Source: [Ruminococcus] torques ATCC 27756
Lineage (GTDB): Bacteria > Bacillota > Clostridia > Lachnospirales > Lachnospiraceae
Assembly: GCF_000153925.1 (NCBI RefSeq)
Contig: NZ_DS264364.1
Location: 1-64,000, forward strand
DNA length: 64,000 nt
Direction of reading: 5' to 3'
A model generated the notes under the pieces. It searched no databases and had not been told where the DNA came from. It worked only from the letters and a program-made list of their open reading frames with translations. The position numbers were made by a program, and so were the translations under genes. Below are positions 18,390-27,286 of the stretch, piece by piece (position 1 is the stretch's first letter; every line of letters begins with the position of its first letter).

Positions 18390-19433
18390 ATGTTAGCATA
18401 CACATATGAAGAAAACGGAAAGTTTGTTTTGAAAGAGAAAGAAAAACCAACGCTGCAAAGTGAGGACGACGCGATCGTACGTGTGACTTTGGCAAGTATT
18501 TGTTCCAGCGATCTCCATATCAAACACGGCGCCGTTCCGAGAGCAGTTCCGGGGATAACGGTCGGTCATGAGATGGTCGGGATCGTGGAAGAGACAGGAA
18601 GGCGTGTGACAAAGGTAAAACCCGAAGATCGTGTCACTGTAAACGTCGAAACATTTTGCGGGGAATGTTTTTTCTGTAAAAATGGGTTTGTGAATAATTG
18701 TACGGATCAAAACGGCGGCTGGGCGCTCGGATGCCGGATCGACGGCGGGCAGGCGGAATATGTCCGTGTTCCTTATGCCGAGCAGGGGTTAAATAAGATT
18801 CCGGATTCGGTGACGGATGAAGCCGCTCTTTTTGTAGGAGACGTCCTCGCAACCGGGTTTTGGGCGGCGCGGATTTCAGAGATCGGAGAAGAGGATACGG
18901 TCGTCATTATCGGAGGAGGACCTACGGGAATTTGTACGCTTTTGTGCGTGATGCTTAAGAATCCCGCAAAGATTATTTTATGTGAAGTAGATCCGGAGAG
19001 GATCGCATTTGTAAAGGAACATTATCCGGACGTACTTGTCGTGAATCCGAAAGAGACGGATGCAGAACGATTCGTGAAAGAAAACAGCAGGCATAACGGG
19101 GCGGATCGAGTTTTGGAAGTGGCGGGAAGCTCGGATACATTTGAACTTGCATGGAAGGTCGCGCGCCCGAATGCGATTGTCACAGTCGTGGCGCTCTATG
19201 AAGAAAACCAGACGCTTCCGCTTCCGCAAATGTACGGGAAAAATCTTATTTTCAAAACAGGAGGCGTAGACGGATGTGACTGCGATGAGATATTGAAACT
19301 GATCGAGCAGGGATGTATCGACACAACGCCGCTTATCACACATACATTTCCGCTGGAAGAAATAGAACAGGCATATGATATTTTTGAAAATAGAAAAGAT
19401 AATGTGATCAAGATCGCAGTCAGTCACATTTAA
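18390..19433 (+). CDS. Zinc-dependent medium-chain alcohol dehydrogenase
   Basis: The 347-residue MDR-family enzyme keeps the catalytic zinc ligands (CSSDLH near 37-42 and GHE near 60) and the structural zinc cysteines in CGECFFCKNGFVNNC. The NAD(P)-binding motif is GGGPTG in a Rossmann fold (about 165-300). It would interconvert a secondary alcohol or polyol and a ketone; the substrate is unknown. It is convergent with the MerR gene and overlaps its 3' end by 14 bases. Confidence 0.92.
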   Translation: MLAYTYEENGKFVLKEKEKPTLQSEDDAIVRVTLASICSSDLHIKHGAVPRAVPGITVGHEMVGIVEETGRRVTKVKPEDRVTVNVETFCGECFFCKNGFVNNCTDQNGGWALGCRIDGGQAEYVRVPYAEQGLNKIPDSVTDEAALFVGDVLATGFWAARISEIGEEDTVVIIGGGPTGICTLLCVMLKNPAKIILCEVDPERIAFVKEHYPDVLVVNPKETDAERFVKENSRHNGADRVLEVAGSSDTFELAWKVARPNAIVTVVALYEENQTLPLPQMYGKNLIFKTGGVDGCDCDEILKLIEQGCIDTTPLITHTFPLEEIEQAYDIFENRKDNVIKIAVSHI

Positions 19434-20229
19434 TTGTGATCATCGTAATGTAATCACTTCGGTCTTTGATAGACATTTCATTTAGTCCTTCTTCGTATGC
19501 ATACCCTGTAAGCGTCAGATTGTGTTTGCGGGCATAATAAAGGATCGAGCGGTAGATTTCGGGAAGTTTTCCCCAGTCACCGATGCAAAAAGCGCGCAGA
19601 TATGTTCCGGCAGGCAGGATTTCATCATATACGTCAGAAGTTTGCGGGCAGTATGCAAAGAAGGAGTGATAGCTGTTAAAACTGTTTTTTTGGATATCTT
19701 CTATGGAAATACAGCTTCCGAAATTGTCATAAAGATGAAATAATTTTTTCAGGCGGAGAGAGAACTCCGCGGCGATGGAAAAATCGTCTTCGTCGTATTC
19801 TCCCGAAATAGGGGATGAGAAGATGATCTTTCTCTCGGGCAGCGTACAGCGTTCGATCGTTCCGTGCTGCGAATACATTCCTATTTTTAATCTCTCTGCT
19901 TTTTGTTCTAAAAAAGCCTGTGCAGATAAAAGCTGTTCGATGGACTCGTCGATCAGCTTTTTCTTTTTTGTCATCATCTCTGTAAAAGATTCGTCGGAAG
20001 GGCGGGATGAGTAATCTTTGATCTCGTCTATGGACAGACCGATCTTGCGCAATGTAAGGATCAGTTCTAACTCTGTAAATTGAAAGCATGTATAGTAGTG
20101 GTATCCGTTCTCTCCGATAATTTCGGGGCGGAACAGCCCGATTTCATTGTAATAGTGCAGCGTGCGTTTGTTGACTCCGGTCAGTTTTGCAAATTCCCCG
20201 GAAGAATATAAATAATTTTTTCGATTCAT
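19420..20229 (-). CDS. MerR-family transcriptional regulator
   Basis: The 269-residue protein has an N-terminal MerR winged HTH (YSSGEFAKLTGVNKRTLHYY), a coiled-coil dimerisation helix (about 75-115), and a C-terminal GyrI-like effector domain. This is the layout of multidrug-sensing BltR/BmrR types. The start at 20229 is fixed by AAGGAG at 20236-20241 on the minus strand. It faces the GNAT-ABC gene pair across a 19-bp-spacer promoter, so it likely controls those genes and itself. Confidence 0.92.
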   Translation of the reverse strand: MNRKNYLYSSGEFAKLTGVNKRTLHYYNEIGLFRPEIIGENGYHYYTCFQFTELELILTLRKIGLSIDEIKDYSSRPSDESFTEMMTKKKKLIDESIEQLLSAQAFLEQKAERLKIGMYSQHGTIERCTLPERKIIFSSPISGEYDEDDFSIAAEFSLRLKKLFHLYDNFGSCISIEDIQKNSFNSYHSFFAYCPQTSDVYDEILPAGTYLRAFCIGDWGKLPEIYRSILYYARKHNLTLTGYAYEEGLNEMSIKDRSDYITMITIKCD

Positions 20230-20239
20230 AAAAAACTCC

Positions 20240-20270
20240 TTGACTGTACAGTTACTGTACATTATATGAT
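20240..20270 (+). promoter_or_regulatory. MerR-type promoter with palindromic operator
   Basis: -35 TTGACT (20240-20245) and -10 TATGAT (20265-20270) are 19 bp apart, the over-long spacing that MerR activators correct by twisting DNA. Overlapping the spacer is a perfect palindrome, TGTACAGTTACTGTACA (20245-20261). It drives the GNAT gene to the right; the divergent MerR start is 11 bases to the left. Confidence 0.8.
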
Positions 20271-20320
20271 ACATGATGAAAAGAAGAAAATCAATGATAA
20301 AGCGCAGAAAGGAGATCGGG

Positions 20321-20896
20321 ATGGAGTTTATATGTGCCGAGGAGAAACAGTGGAAAGAGATAAAAACAATTTATATGGAAGCATTTCCGAAGCGGGAGAG
20401 AAAACCATATTTTGCACTGCGGCATTCCGTAAAAACGAAAAAAGCGGTTGTTATGGCAGCAACCGAAGGTGAACAGGTGTTGGGATTTATCGTCCTTATT
20501 CCATATAAAGATATGGTAATGGCAGATTATCTGGCAGTGTCATCTAAAGTTCGCAGCAGAGGAACCGGAAGTTATATTATGCAGAATGTGTGCAGGCAGT
20601 ACAAAGATAAAAAAATTGTTCTTCTGATCGAGCGCCTTGATGATAAGGCAGAGAACAAAGAACAGAGGATTGCCCGCAGAAAATTTTATTTGAAAAACAG
20701 ATTTACGTCGTCTGATATTTTTATAACGGGAGCAAGCGGGGAAATGGAGATTATGAATTTCGGAGAAAAGGTTTCGGAAGAAGCGTATATAGATCTGCAG
20801 AAATATGCGCTTGGAACGGTGATGTTCAGATTGTCCAAGATCAAAGTGGCAGAGAAAACGCCGCATAAGAAAAGAGAGGAGGCTGACCAGGGATGA
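20321..20896 (+). CDS. GNAT-family N-acetyltransferase
   Basis: The 191-residue protein has an acetyl-CoA binding region around DYLAVSSKVRSRGTGSYIMQ, where the usual Q/RxxGxG/A signature appears as VRSRGTGS. AAAGGAGA at 20308-20315 sets the start at 20321; a longer frame from 20273 begins inside the promoter and is unlikely. Its ATGA overlaps the start of the ABC exporter gene, so the two were one operon under the MerR promoter. It probably acetylates a small amine; the substrate is unknown. Confidence 0.88.
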   Translation: MEFICAEEKQWKEIKTIYMEAFPKRERKPYFALRHSVKTKKAVVMAATEGEQVLGFIVLIPYKDMVMADYLAVSSKVRSRGTGSYIMQNVCRQYKDKKIVLLIERLDDKAENKEQRIARRKFYLKNRFTSSDIFITGASGEMEIMNFGEKVSEEAYIDLQKYALGTVMFRLSKIKVAEKTPHKKREEADQG

Positions 20897-21783
20897 AAAC
20901 AATATTTTCAAAAGTAAAGTTAAGGCCGGGTCAGATCGTTCAGTTGTTTTTGCTTGTATTGCTGTCGGCAGTAGGGCAGATGCTTTTACCGTCGTTTTTG
21001 GCACAGATGATCAGCCATGGCGTGGCGGAAGGAGAAAACCGTATTGTCTGGATGTATGCCGTGATCATGGCGGGAGTAACATTGTTTTCCTGCGTGATCA
21101 GTTTTCTCTCTGTTAAGATTGCATCTTATATTTCTACAGATTTTGCGGCACAGCTTAGAACTCAGGTCTTTTCTAAAGTGCAGGAGTTCTCGGCGGCAGA
21201 GATGGATCGGTTCGGAACAGCGAGTCTTGTCACAAGAAGCACTTCGGATATTACGAATGTACAGAACTTTTTGACATTGCTGCTTAGAGTCGGATTGCTT
21301 GCGCCTATGATGGCTGCGGCAGGACTAGTGTTTTCCGCAGCTACGGGAGGAGAAGTCAGTTCGGTTCTTCTTGTCGCGATACCGGTTCTTCTGACTGTAT
21401 TGACGATCATCATGGTACTGGCATCGAAGTATTCGATCCGTCTGAGAAAAAAGCTCGATCAGATCAACAGATTGTTTTTGGAATCGTTGGAAGGAGTACG
21501 CGTGATCCGCGCGTTTAATAAGCAGAAGACAGAAAATGCACGTTTTGAAGAGGCAAATGAAGATTATGCGATGACGGCAATGGCAGCAGGGCGGATCACA
21601 AGCCTTCTGATACCCGCTATCAGTGTGATCTTCGGAGTGACGACGGCGGCTGTATTGGGCATGGGCGCATATTATGTAAGTACAGGCGCTATGGAAGTAG
21701 GTTCTTTAGTGGCAAACAGCCAGTATATCAGTATGGTACTTACATCTGTGATGATGCTGTCTCTTGTCATTATGATGTTTCCT
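20893..21783 (+). pseudogene. ABC multidrug exporter, truncated after the membrane domain
   Basis: About 297 residues of a type I ABC half-transporter remain: six helices, the coupling segment RLRKKLDQINRLFLESLEGVRVIRAF, and the last helix reaching VMMLSLVIMMFP. The homologous family would continue with the linker and the ATPase domain, but the frame switches here into a phage primase tail. No nucleotide-binding domain exists anywhere in the window, so this copy cannot hydrolyse ATP. The junction at about 21783 marks the left limit of the mobile island. Confidence 0.8.
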
Positions 21784-22095
21784 ACAAGTTATGCATGGTT
21801 GAATGATCATGAGGATCAGAAAGTATGCTCTTTGATGATCTTTAAGGAAGCGTTGGATAATCCTTATGTGAAGCCGAAGAAAAGTGATACAGATCGTATC
21901 TGTGAGATCATGAATACGTTGATCCAGGGATGGGAGCCATGACCGACTGCCAGGTTTAAGGATTATGGCACACAGCGTTCGTGGGTCTGTGTAAACAACC
22001 GTTGTAAACGAGACGATAAAAACTCAAAAGATGAAACTGAATGGCAGACAATCAGCGAGGAAGAAGCAAAGCAGATGGAACTTCCATTTGGCTAA
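21784..22095 (+). pseudogene. C-terminal remnant of a VapE-like phage primase/helicase
   Basis: The frame fused to the ABC fragment encodes TSYAWLNDHEDQKVCS, then CEIMNTLIQGWEP, a TGA stop at 21940-21942, and continues in the same frame with ARFKDYGTQRSWV to a TAA at 22093-22095. The pattern GW-x-RFxxYGxQRxW resembles the C terminus of virulence-associated E / phage primase proteins (from memory). Only the tail survives and it has an in-frame stop, so it is a fossil of a prophage or integrative element. Confidence 0.65.
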
Positions 22096-22406
22096 AACGG
22101 TCTGGCAGGTTTACAGTAGTTGACGTTTTGTTTGCAGAATCAAGGCTTTTTTATCAATACTTTTCAAGGTTTGTAAACCATAAACAGATAAATAGAAGTG
22201 ATTTTGTATTAGATAAGAAAACTGAAAATATTGTAACAAATGAAATTAATAGGAGCTTGTTTACAGAGGTCGTTTACAAGGGATTTCCCTTTGACCGGCT
22301 CCTACTTGAAGTTGAGGGAGGATTTTAATTTATAGGACTATTTCAAAGAAGATTTTCATAGGATTGGACAAAGGCAAAAAGAGAAGAAGGAGGTGGATGC
22401 TCCGCT

Positions 22407-22583
22407 GTGAAAAAACGTAAGTTAAATTATCGGTTTCATAATCCAAATACGGCGGAAGTAACCGCCGATATTCTACTTAAGGTCATGATTGAAGCTAATG
22501 CGGATAAAGTTGAGAAGGCGATTCGGGAAGCTGCAGGGCAGCTTTCTGATGAGGAGGAATGTGATGTGGGGCACTCGGCGTAG
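22407..22583 (+). CDS. Small element-encoded hypothetical protein
   Basis: A GTG-start open frame of 58 residues (KKRKLNYRFHNPNTAEVTA then LLKVMIEANADKVEKAI) is preceded by GAAGGAGGTGG about 13 bases upstream. Similar small basic-then-acidic proteins are common next to recombinases in Clostridiales prophages and integrative elements (recalled, unsearched). No membrane segment or known domain. It is the only apparently intact gene of the older element in this stretch. Confidence 0.6.
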   Translation: MKKRKLNYRFHNPNTAEVTADILLKVMIEANADKVEKAIREAAGQLSDEEECDVGHSA

Positions 22584-22655
22584 AAGATACGTTGGGTGTC
22601 CTAATTTTGATTTTTTAATTTTTGTAAGAAAAGAATGGCTATAGAGAACTTAATT

Positions 22656-22664
22656 TGATATAAT
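22656..22664 (+). promoter_or_regulatory. Extended -10 promoter of the three-gene cassette
   Basis: TGATATAAT is a consensus extended -10 hexamer 31 bases before the sce7726-like start. No good -35 is seen at 17 bp, as is usual for extended -10 promoters. The same nonamer recurs before the recombinase at 25648-25656. Confidence 0.55.
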
Positions 22665-22694
22665 ATTTTAATAACTAAGATGGAGGTGAGAAGT

Positions 22695-23468
22695 ATGGAA
22701 AAGAATAAGCTGAATATTTTAAATAAGTTTTTCTCACGAAATACTTTTCGCCATTGTTATGAAGATGGATACGATAAGGTATACGGGCAAGTAATTAGAC
22801 GCTATGTTGACAATGGAGTTGGAAAAACTAATTTAGAATTGGTAAGTGAAGTTTATAATGTTTTAAAAGATGAATATAGAAATGAATATTATTATAAAAA
22901 TACATTGTTGAACAAATTATTGTTAGGTGTACATAGCATAAATACGACAACAGCATTGACAGAAATTCCAATTGCAAAATCAAAAGCGGATTTCGTTTTG
23001 ATTAATGGTAAAGCGGTTGTATATGAAATTAAAACAGAATTAGACAATTTTGATAGACTGGAAAGCCAAATTAGTGATTATTATAAAGCTTTTGACCATG
23101 TAGCAGTTGTTACTTGTATAGAAAATGTACCAGTGTTACAAAAGAAGATAGAAGTAATAGGAAAGCCAGTAGGGATATATGTTTTACAGAAACGAGGAAC
23201 TATAAAAACGATACAGAAACCGGAGATATATAGGGATTCGTTGGATACCAGTATTTTGTTCAAAATTTTAAGAAAGCAAGAATATGAAGAGATAGTTTTG
23301 AAAAAATACGGTTATTTACCTGTGGTATCAGCTTTTGAATATTATTCAGAGTGTAAAAAAATGTTCTTAGAAATACCATTAGAAGAAGCATACTTATCAG
23401 TTTTGAAGTTATTAAAGAAAAGAGCAAAAATTGTTAAAGAGGATTATAAAAAATACCTTATGAATTAA
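22695..23468 (+). CDS. sce7726-family protein (predicted PD-(D/E)XK-like)
   Basis: This 257-residue soluble protein matches the sce7726 family: the LLLGVHSINTTTALTE segment, then KSKADFVLINGKAVVYEIK and RLESQISDYY. E90, D99 and the E111-x-K113 pair sit as in a PD-(D/E)XK nuclease core, so nucleic-acid cleavage is likely but unproven. The start is fixed by GGAGGTGAG. It is the first gene of a tight cassette with an sce7725-family partner, and its base composition is clearly more AT-rich than the chromosome around it. Confidence 0.85.
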   Translation: MEKNKLNILNKFFSRNTFRHCYEDGYDKVYGQVIRRYVDNGVGKTNLELVSEVYNVLKDEYRNEYYYKNTLLNKLLLGVHSINTTTALTEIPIAKSKADFVLINGKAVVYEIKTELDNFDRLESQISDYYKAFDHVAVVTCIENVPVLQKKIEVIGKPVGIYVLQKRGTIKTIQKPEIYRDSLDTSILFKILRKQEYEEIVLKKYGYLPVVSAFEYYSECKKMFLEIPLEEAYLSVLKLLKKRAKIVKEDYKKYLMN

Positions 23469-23555
23469 AGTTTTTGGCTTATTTTATGGATCTTAAATCT
23501 GAAGACTATAAAAAGATTATGAGTTTTTTAAGTGAATCATACGGAGGTGTATAGA

Positions 23556-24488
23556 ATGTACTTTCCATATTTGCGCGGTAGGCAATTTGAATTGATTGCT
23601 TTGCGAGAATTATTAGAAGGTGAAAGAATTGGAGAAAATGTAATACCAATCATAGAACCTGTAAAACCATCTTCAACATTATTGAAGACATTAGAAAGTT
23701 ATGCCAACAAAAATAGAGAAATTGCTGTCGTATTTAATCCGGCAGTTGGTGATTTTTGGATAAAATTAAAGGAAATGCGAAATGGAGATTCTAAAATTGC
23801 CAATGAATTATATGAGTTGTTAACCAATAATGATAAAATCATTAAATCATATATTATGAATTCTAAAATCGCAGATGAACTCAGAAATGATGAGGCTAAA
23901 AGTGAAAAATTAATAATTAATTTAAATCGAGATTGTTTAGATGGTTTTTTGAAAGCATATGAAGACTCATTGCCACGGTATACATTGATTCCTGACGATC
24001 GTGCTTTTAGAAGAGTTATTCCTGATTCTAAAGTTCTTTTTGAAGACAATTTTAATAAACAGTCAAGGAACATTGATTATTTAGATAATTTGGATGAATT
24101 TTTTTCAGATAGTCATTTGTATTATCAAAATGAAAATTATACAGGATTTGCGGATTATTCTGTGGTGGGAGAAGAATTTAACGAGTCTGGATTTGCACCG
24201 GTTGCAGTAGCTATTCATATCGTTTATTTTGATAAAAAGCAAGAATTAAGAATACACCACTTTGTCTCTGATTCTAATGAAGGAATCGAAGACCCAGGTG
24301 GAAAATTTGGTGAAGCTTTAGAAAAGCTTGTATATTGGTGTGATGAAAATAACATACAGAATACATTAGGCTTGCAAGGATTTTATGATTGTTATAACTC
24401 TGGAAAATATCCAGGCTTGGGAACTGTGAAGAAATATTCAATCATGCACCATATTGAATTGATTAGTAATTTCTTGGGAGGAAAGTAA
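23556..24488 (+). CDS. sce7725-family / beta-protein-family protein
   Basis: This 310-residue soluble protein begins MYFPYLRGRQFELIALREL, the hallmark opening of the sce7725 group (related to phage T4-type beta proteins). It continues with VIPIIEPVKPSS, a long variable middle and a C-terminal HHFVSDSN region. Biochemical function is unknown. CGGAGGTG (23542-23549) selects the ATG at 23556 over an upstream GTG. The pairing with sce7726 recurs in other genomes (the names come from neighbouring Sorangium loci), so the two probably act together. Confidence 0.85.
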   Translation: MYFPYLRGRQFELIALRELLEGERIGENVIPIIEPVKPSSTLLKTLESYANKNREIAVVFNPAVGDFWIKLKEMRNGDSKIANELYELLTNNDKIIKSYIMNSKIADELRNDEAKSEKLIINLNRDCLDGFLKAYEDSLPRYTLIPDDRAFRRVIPDSKVLFEDNFNKQSRNIDYLDNLDEFFSDSHLYYQNENYTGFADYSVVGEEFNESGFAPVAVAIHIVYFDKKQELRIHHFVSDSNEGIEDPGGKFGEALEKLVYWCDENNIQNTLGLQGFYDCYNSGKYPGLGTVKKYSIMHHIELISNFLGGK

Positions 24489-24490
24489 TA

Positions 24491-25573
24491 ATGCAAATTG
24501 GATTAGAATGCTTTATGGATGAGCAACTCAGTTCAATGATTGCAAGCGAAGCCCGTTATGGAGATTGCGAAATCCAACAGAAAACAAATTGTATCATATA
24601 TGACACGGAAGAAGACCATTACTTGGAAGAATATTTAGAAGAAATAATGGATGCATTTACTGTCGCAAAACATTTGCGAGTAGATGAATCTGACATTAGA
24701 GCAGATTACATAAAGAATTTTTTGGCAAGATGGAATGTTTTTTCTGTTGATGAGGATAGTCTTCAACGAATAATCAAAGCTATTTGTAGTGAAAGGTATC
24801 AGGATGAACCAGAGTTATTTGATGAAAAAGTAACTATAAGAGAATTTTTTTCAGCGGATGAAATGGAGCGACAATGTATATTGAAAACATACAGTTGGGA
24901 TGACTTTTGTTACAATATTAAACATGTTAATAGATTTCATTCTCAGCAGGTCAATTTTAAACAATTGAGAAATTTGTTGGAAAATATGGTTGTAGATATT
25001 CCGAAAGGTACTTTGAAATTATTCCGTTCAAGAATTTGCGATGAAGATAATTATCTTACAGGATACACAAACAAGAAAATGGGTGTACCGCCTATAAACT
25101 TAACAACAGCTGGTCGAACCAATTCAGAAGGTGTTCAATGCTTATACTTAGCTGGAGATGAAGAAACGACTTTTCACGAAGTAAGGGCAAGAGATAATGA
25201 CCATGTGTCAGTTGGCGAATTCCATCAAGTAAAGGATTTGAAGATTGTGGATTTGAGTTTGTTTGATAGAATAGGACCATTCTCTGTTCCGGATTTTGAT
25301 ATGACGTGGTTTGCAATTAATATTGAGATTATAAGAAAAATTGGAAATGAAGTCGCAAAGCCGATGAGAAGATTTGATCGTGCGTTGGATTATGTTCCGA
25401 CACAGTATATTTGCGATTACATCAAACATTTAGGATATGATGGGATAAAATATAAAAGTACGCTGGTTAAAGGTGGTACTAATTATGCTATTTTCAATGA
25501 AAAGAAATTTGAATGTGTTGGAGTAAAGGTTGCACAAATTGGCAGTATACATTATGATTGGAGTTCATTATAG
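24491..25573 (+). CDS. RES-domain protein with HEPN/RES-type N-terminal domain
   Basis: The 360-residue protein begins 2 bases after the sce7725 stop with GGGAGG upstream, so it is translationally coupled. The N-terminal half (about 1-165) resembles the HEPN/RES N-terminal domain; the C-terminal half (about 175-345) is a RES domain with the expected Arg (LFRSR, 179/181), Glu (FHEVRA, E230) and Ser (YKSTLVKGG, S323). Characterised RES toxins degrade NAD+ and stop growth. A toxin or infection-triggered effector is therefore likely, but no antitoxin of the Xre/COG5642 type is present next to it. Confidence 0.85.
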   Translation: MQIGLECFMDEQLSSMIASEARYGDCEIQQKTNCIIYDTEEDHYLEEYLEEIMDAFTVAKHLRVDESDIRADYIKNFLARWNVFSVDEDSLQRIIKAICSERYQDEPELFDEKVTIREFFSADEMERQCILKTYSWDDFCYNIKHVNRFHSQQVNFKQLRNLLENMVVDIPKGTLKLFRSRICDEDNYLTGYTNKKMGVPPINLTTAGRTNSEGVQCLYLAGDEETTFHEVRARDNDHVSVGEFHQVKDLKIVDLSLFDRIGPFSVPDFDMTWFAINIEIIRKIGNEVAKPMRRFDRALDYVPTQYICDYIKHLGYDGIKYKSTLVKGGTNYAIFNEKKFECVGVKVAQIGSIHYDWSSL

Positions 25574-25574
25574 A

Positions 25575-25623
25575 AAAATCGAGGACTTGTTTTGATAAGG
25601 AATCATACAAGTACCTCGATTTT
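25575..25623 (+). terminator. Intrinsic terminator of the three-gene cassette
   Basis: AAAATCGAGG at 25575-25584 pairs perfectly with CCTCGATTTT at 25614-25623, with further TTGT/ACAA pairing inside; the right arm ends in Ts. It starts 1 base after the RES stop codon. Confidence 0.8.
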
Positions 25624-25628
25624 CTATG

Positions 25629-25656
25629 TTTACAATTAGATGTTACGTGATATAAT
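25629..25656 (+). promoter_or_regulatory. Promoter of the serine recombinase
   Basis: -35 TTTACA (25629-25634), a 16-bp spacer ending in TGA, and -10 TATAAT (25651-25656) give an extended -10 promoter. The -10 abuts the left 20-bp direct repeat, so recombination there would change what lies downstream of this promoter. Confidence 0.6.
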
Positions 25657-25674
25657 AAAGTTGTAACGGAACGA
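25655..25674 (+). repeat. Left 20-bp direct repeat flanking the recombinase
   Basis: ATAAAGTTGTAACGGAACGA matches the repeat at 27283-27302 at 18 of 20 positions, the differences being symmetric single bases at positions 7 and 14. It lies between the cassette terminator and the recombinase start. Confidence 0.75.
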
Positions 25675-25702
25675 TATCTATATAACAGAAAGGTTGATAT
25701 AT

Positions 25703-27286
25703 ATGAACATTGCAGCATATTGTCGTGTTTCTACCGACACAGCCGATCAGCTTAACAGTCTTGAAGCTCAAAAAGAGTTTTTCTCTGAATATACAAAACA
25801 AACTGGTGATACCTTAGTAAGATTATATGCAGACGAGGGTATTTCTGGAACTAAAATTAAAAATCGTAAGGAATTTCTTCGTATGATGGCAGATGCGGAA
25901 AAAGGCATGTTTGATATGCTTGTGGTAAAAGATATTTCCCGTTTTGCCAGAAATACTGTAGATTTACTGCAGAATATCCGCAAATTAAAGGCACTTGGCA
26001 TCGAAACGCAGTTCCTTACAGCTAACATGACAAGTATGGGTAACAGCGAATTTGTCCTTACTATTTTTGGGGCTCTTGCCCAAGAAGAAAGTGCCAATAC
26101 TTCTAAGCGTGTGAAGTTCGGTAAGAAGATGAACGCTGAAAAAGGACGAGTTCCGAATATCGTGTATGGTTACGACAAAACGATTGGAGATTATTTTAAT
26201 CTTGAAATCAATCAGGGTGAAGCAGAAGTTGTAAAACAGATTTACAAATGGTACACCGAAGAGGGGTATGGTGCGTTAAAGATTGCAAATATGTTGAATG
26301 AAAAAGGTTTTAAAACAAAACGTAACTGCAAGTGGAGTCAGAATGCAATCTGCCGTATTTTAACAAATGAGATTTATACAGGAAAGATTATCAATGGAAA
26401 GCAGGAAGTGAGTGATTTCCTGACGGGACAGAGAAAAGACAAAGACGAAACAGAATGGTTTGTAGTGGAACGTCCTGAAATTCGAATCATCGAGGATGAA
26501 ACTTTTGAACTGGCACAGGAAATTTTGCACAGCAGACATGACACATTTAATATAACTCATGAACGTCAAAGCAATAAACATTTATTCTCTACATTAATTA
26601 AATGTAAAGAGTGTGGTTGGTCTTTCCGAAGAACAGTACGCACTTATAAGAATACCTATGTACGCTGGGTATGCTCAGGGCGTAATGGACAAGGTGCCGA
26701 CAGTTGCCCAAACAAAACAACAGTTGATGAAGAAGAACTAATTGAAGTTCTTCAGGAGTATTTTGCAAATGTATTGAAACAGAAGAAAAAAGTAATCAAT
26801 CACGTGGTAAATGAATTTCAGCGTGTCTACAAAGCAAAAGATGAAAATCTAGAATATGAAAAAGAACTGACCAGTCAGCTTAATAAACTAAAAAAATCTC
26901 GTGAGAAGTATATGGATATGTATACGGATGATTTAATTTCTCGTGAGGAATTGAATGAGAAAATTGGTGGGATGCGTAAAGAGATTGAACGATTGGAAAA
27001 CGAATTGAAGATGGTATCATATCATTTGACGAAGGGTGAGCAACTGGAAGCAATTTTAAATAACACATTTAAAACAATTGAAGATATCACAGATGTACGC
27101 CAGATGACAAATGTGCAGTTGAAAAAACTGATTCAGAAGATAGAAGTGGATAAAGGTGGAAATGTAGACATTTATCTGCGTCTGCTGGGGGATTTGGGGC
27201 TGGATGAGACTATCCTGATACCAGATGCTTCTGAATGCAACGACAGTAATAATATAACAGTTCCAAATTGTAACAACCGCACATAA
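25703..27286 (+). CDS. Large serine recombinase (integrase/excisionase)
   Basis: The 527-residue protein has an N-terminal resolvase domain (AAYCRVSTD, nucleophile S10; later DMLVVKDISRFARN), a Recombinase domain (about 160-270), a zinc ribbon (CKECGWSFRR and CSGRNGQGADSCPN) and a long coiled coil (about 375-440). This is the architecture of phage and transposon integrases such as TndX/TnpX. The ATG at 25703 follows AGAAAGG; a TTG lies 9 bases upstream. Its stop codon lies within the right direct repeat in spoIIID. Confidence 0.93.
   Translation: MNIAAYCRVSTDTADQLNSLEAQKEFFSEYTKQTGDTLVRLYADEGISGTKIKNRKEFLRMMADAEKGMFDMLVVKDISRFARNTVDLLQNIRKLKALGIETQFLTANMTSMGNSEFVLTIFGALAQEESANTSKRVKFGKKMNAEKGRVPNIVYGYDKTIGDYFNLEINQGEAEVVKQIYKWYTEEGYGALKIANMLNEKGFKTKRNCKWSQNAICRILTNEIYTGKIINGKQEVSDFLTGQRKDKDETEWFVVERPEIRIIEDETFELAQEILHSRHDTFNITHERQSNKHLFSTLIKCKECGWSFRRTVRTYKNTYVRWVCSGRNGQGADSCPNKTTVDEEELIEVLQEYFANVLKQKKKVINHVVNEFQRVYKAKDENLEYEKELTSQLNKLKKSREKYMDMYTDDLISREELNEKIGGMRKEIERLENELKMVSYHLTKGEQLEAILNNTFKTIEDITDVRQMTNVQLKKLIQKIEVDKGGNVDIYLRLLGDLGLDETILIPDASECNDSNNITVPNCNNRT

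Noticed and set aside
22041-22328. A 95-residue open frame on the plus strand
   Set aside because: It overlaps the primase-tail frame, has no ribosome binding site and no recognisable domain; composition looks like decayed phage sequence.
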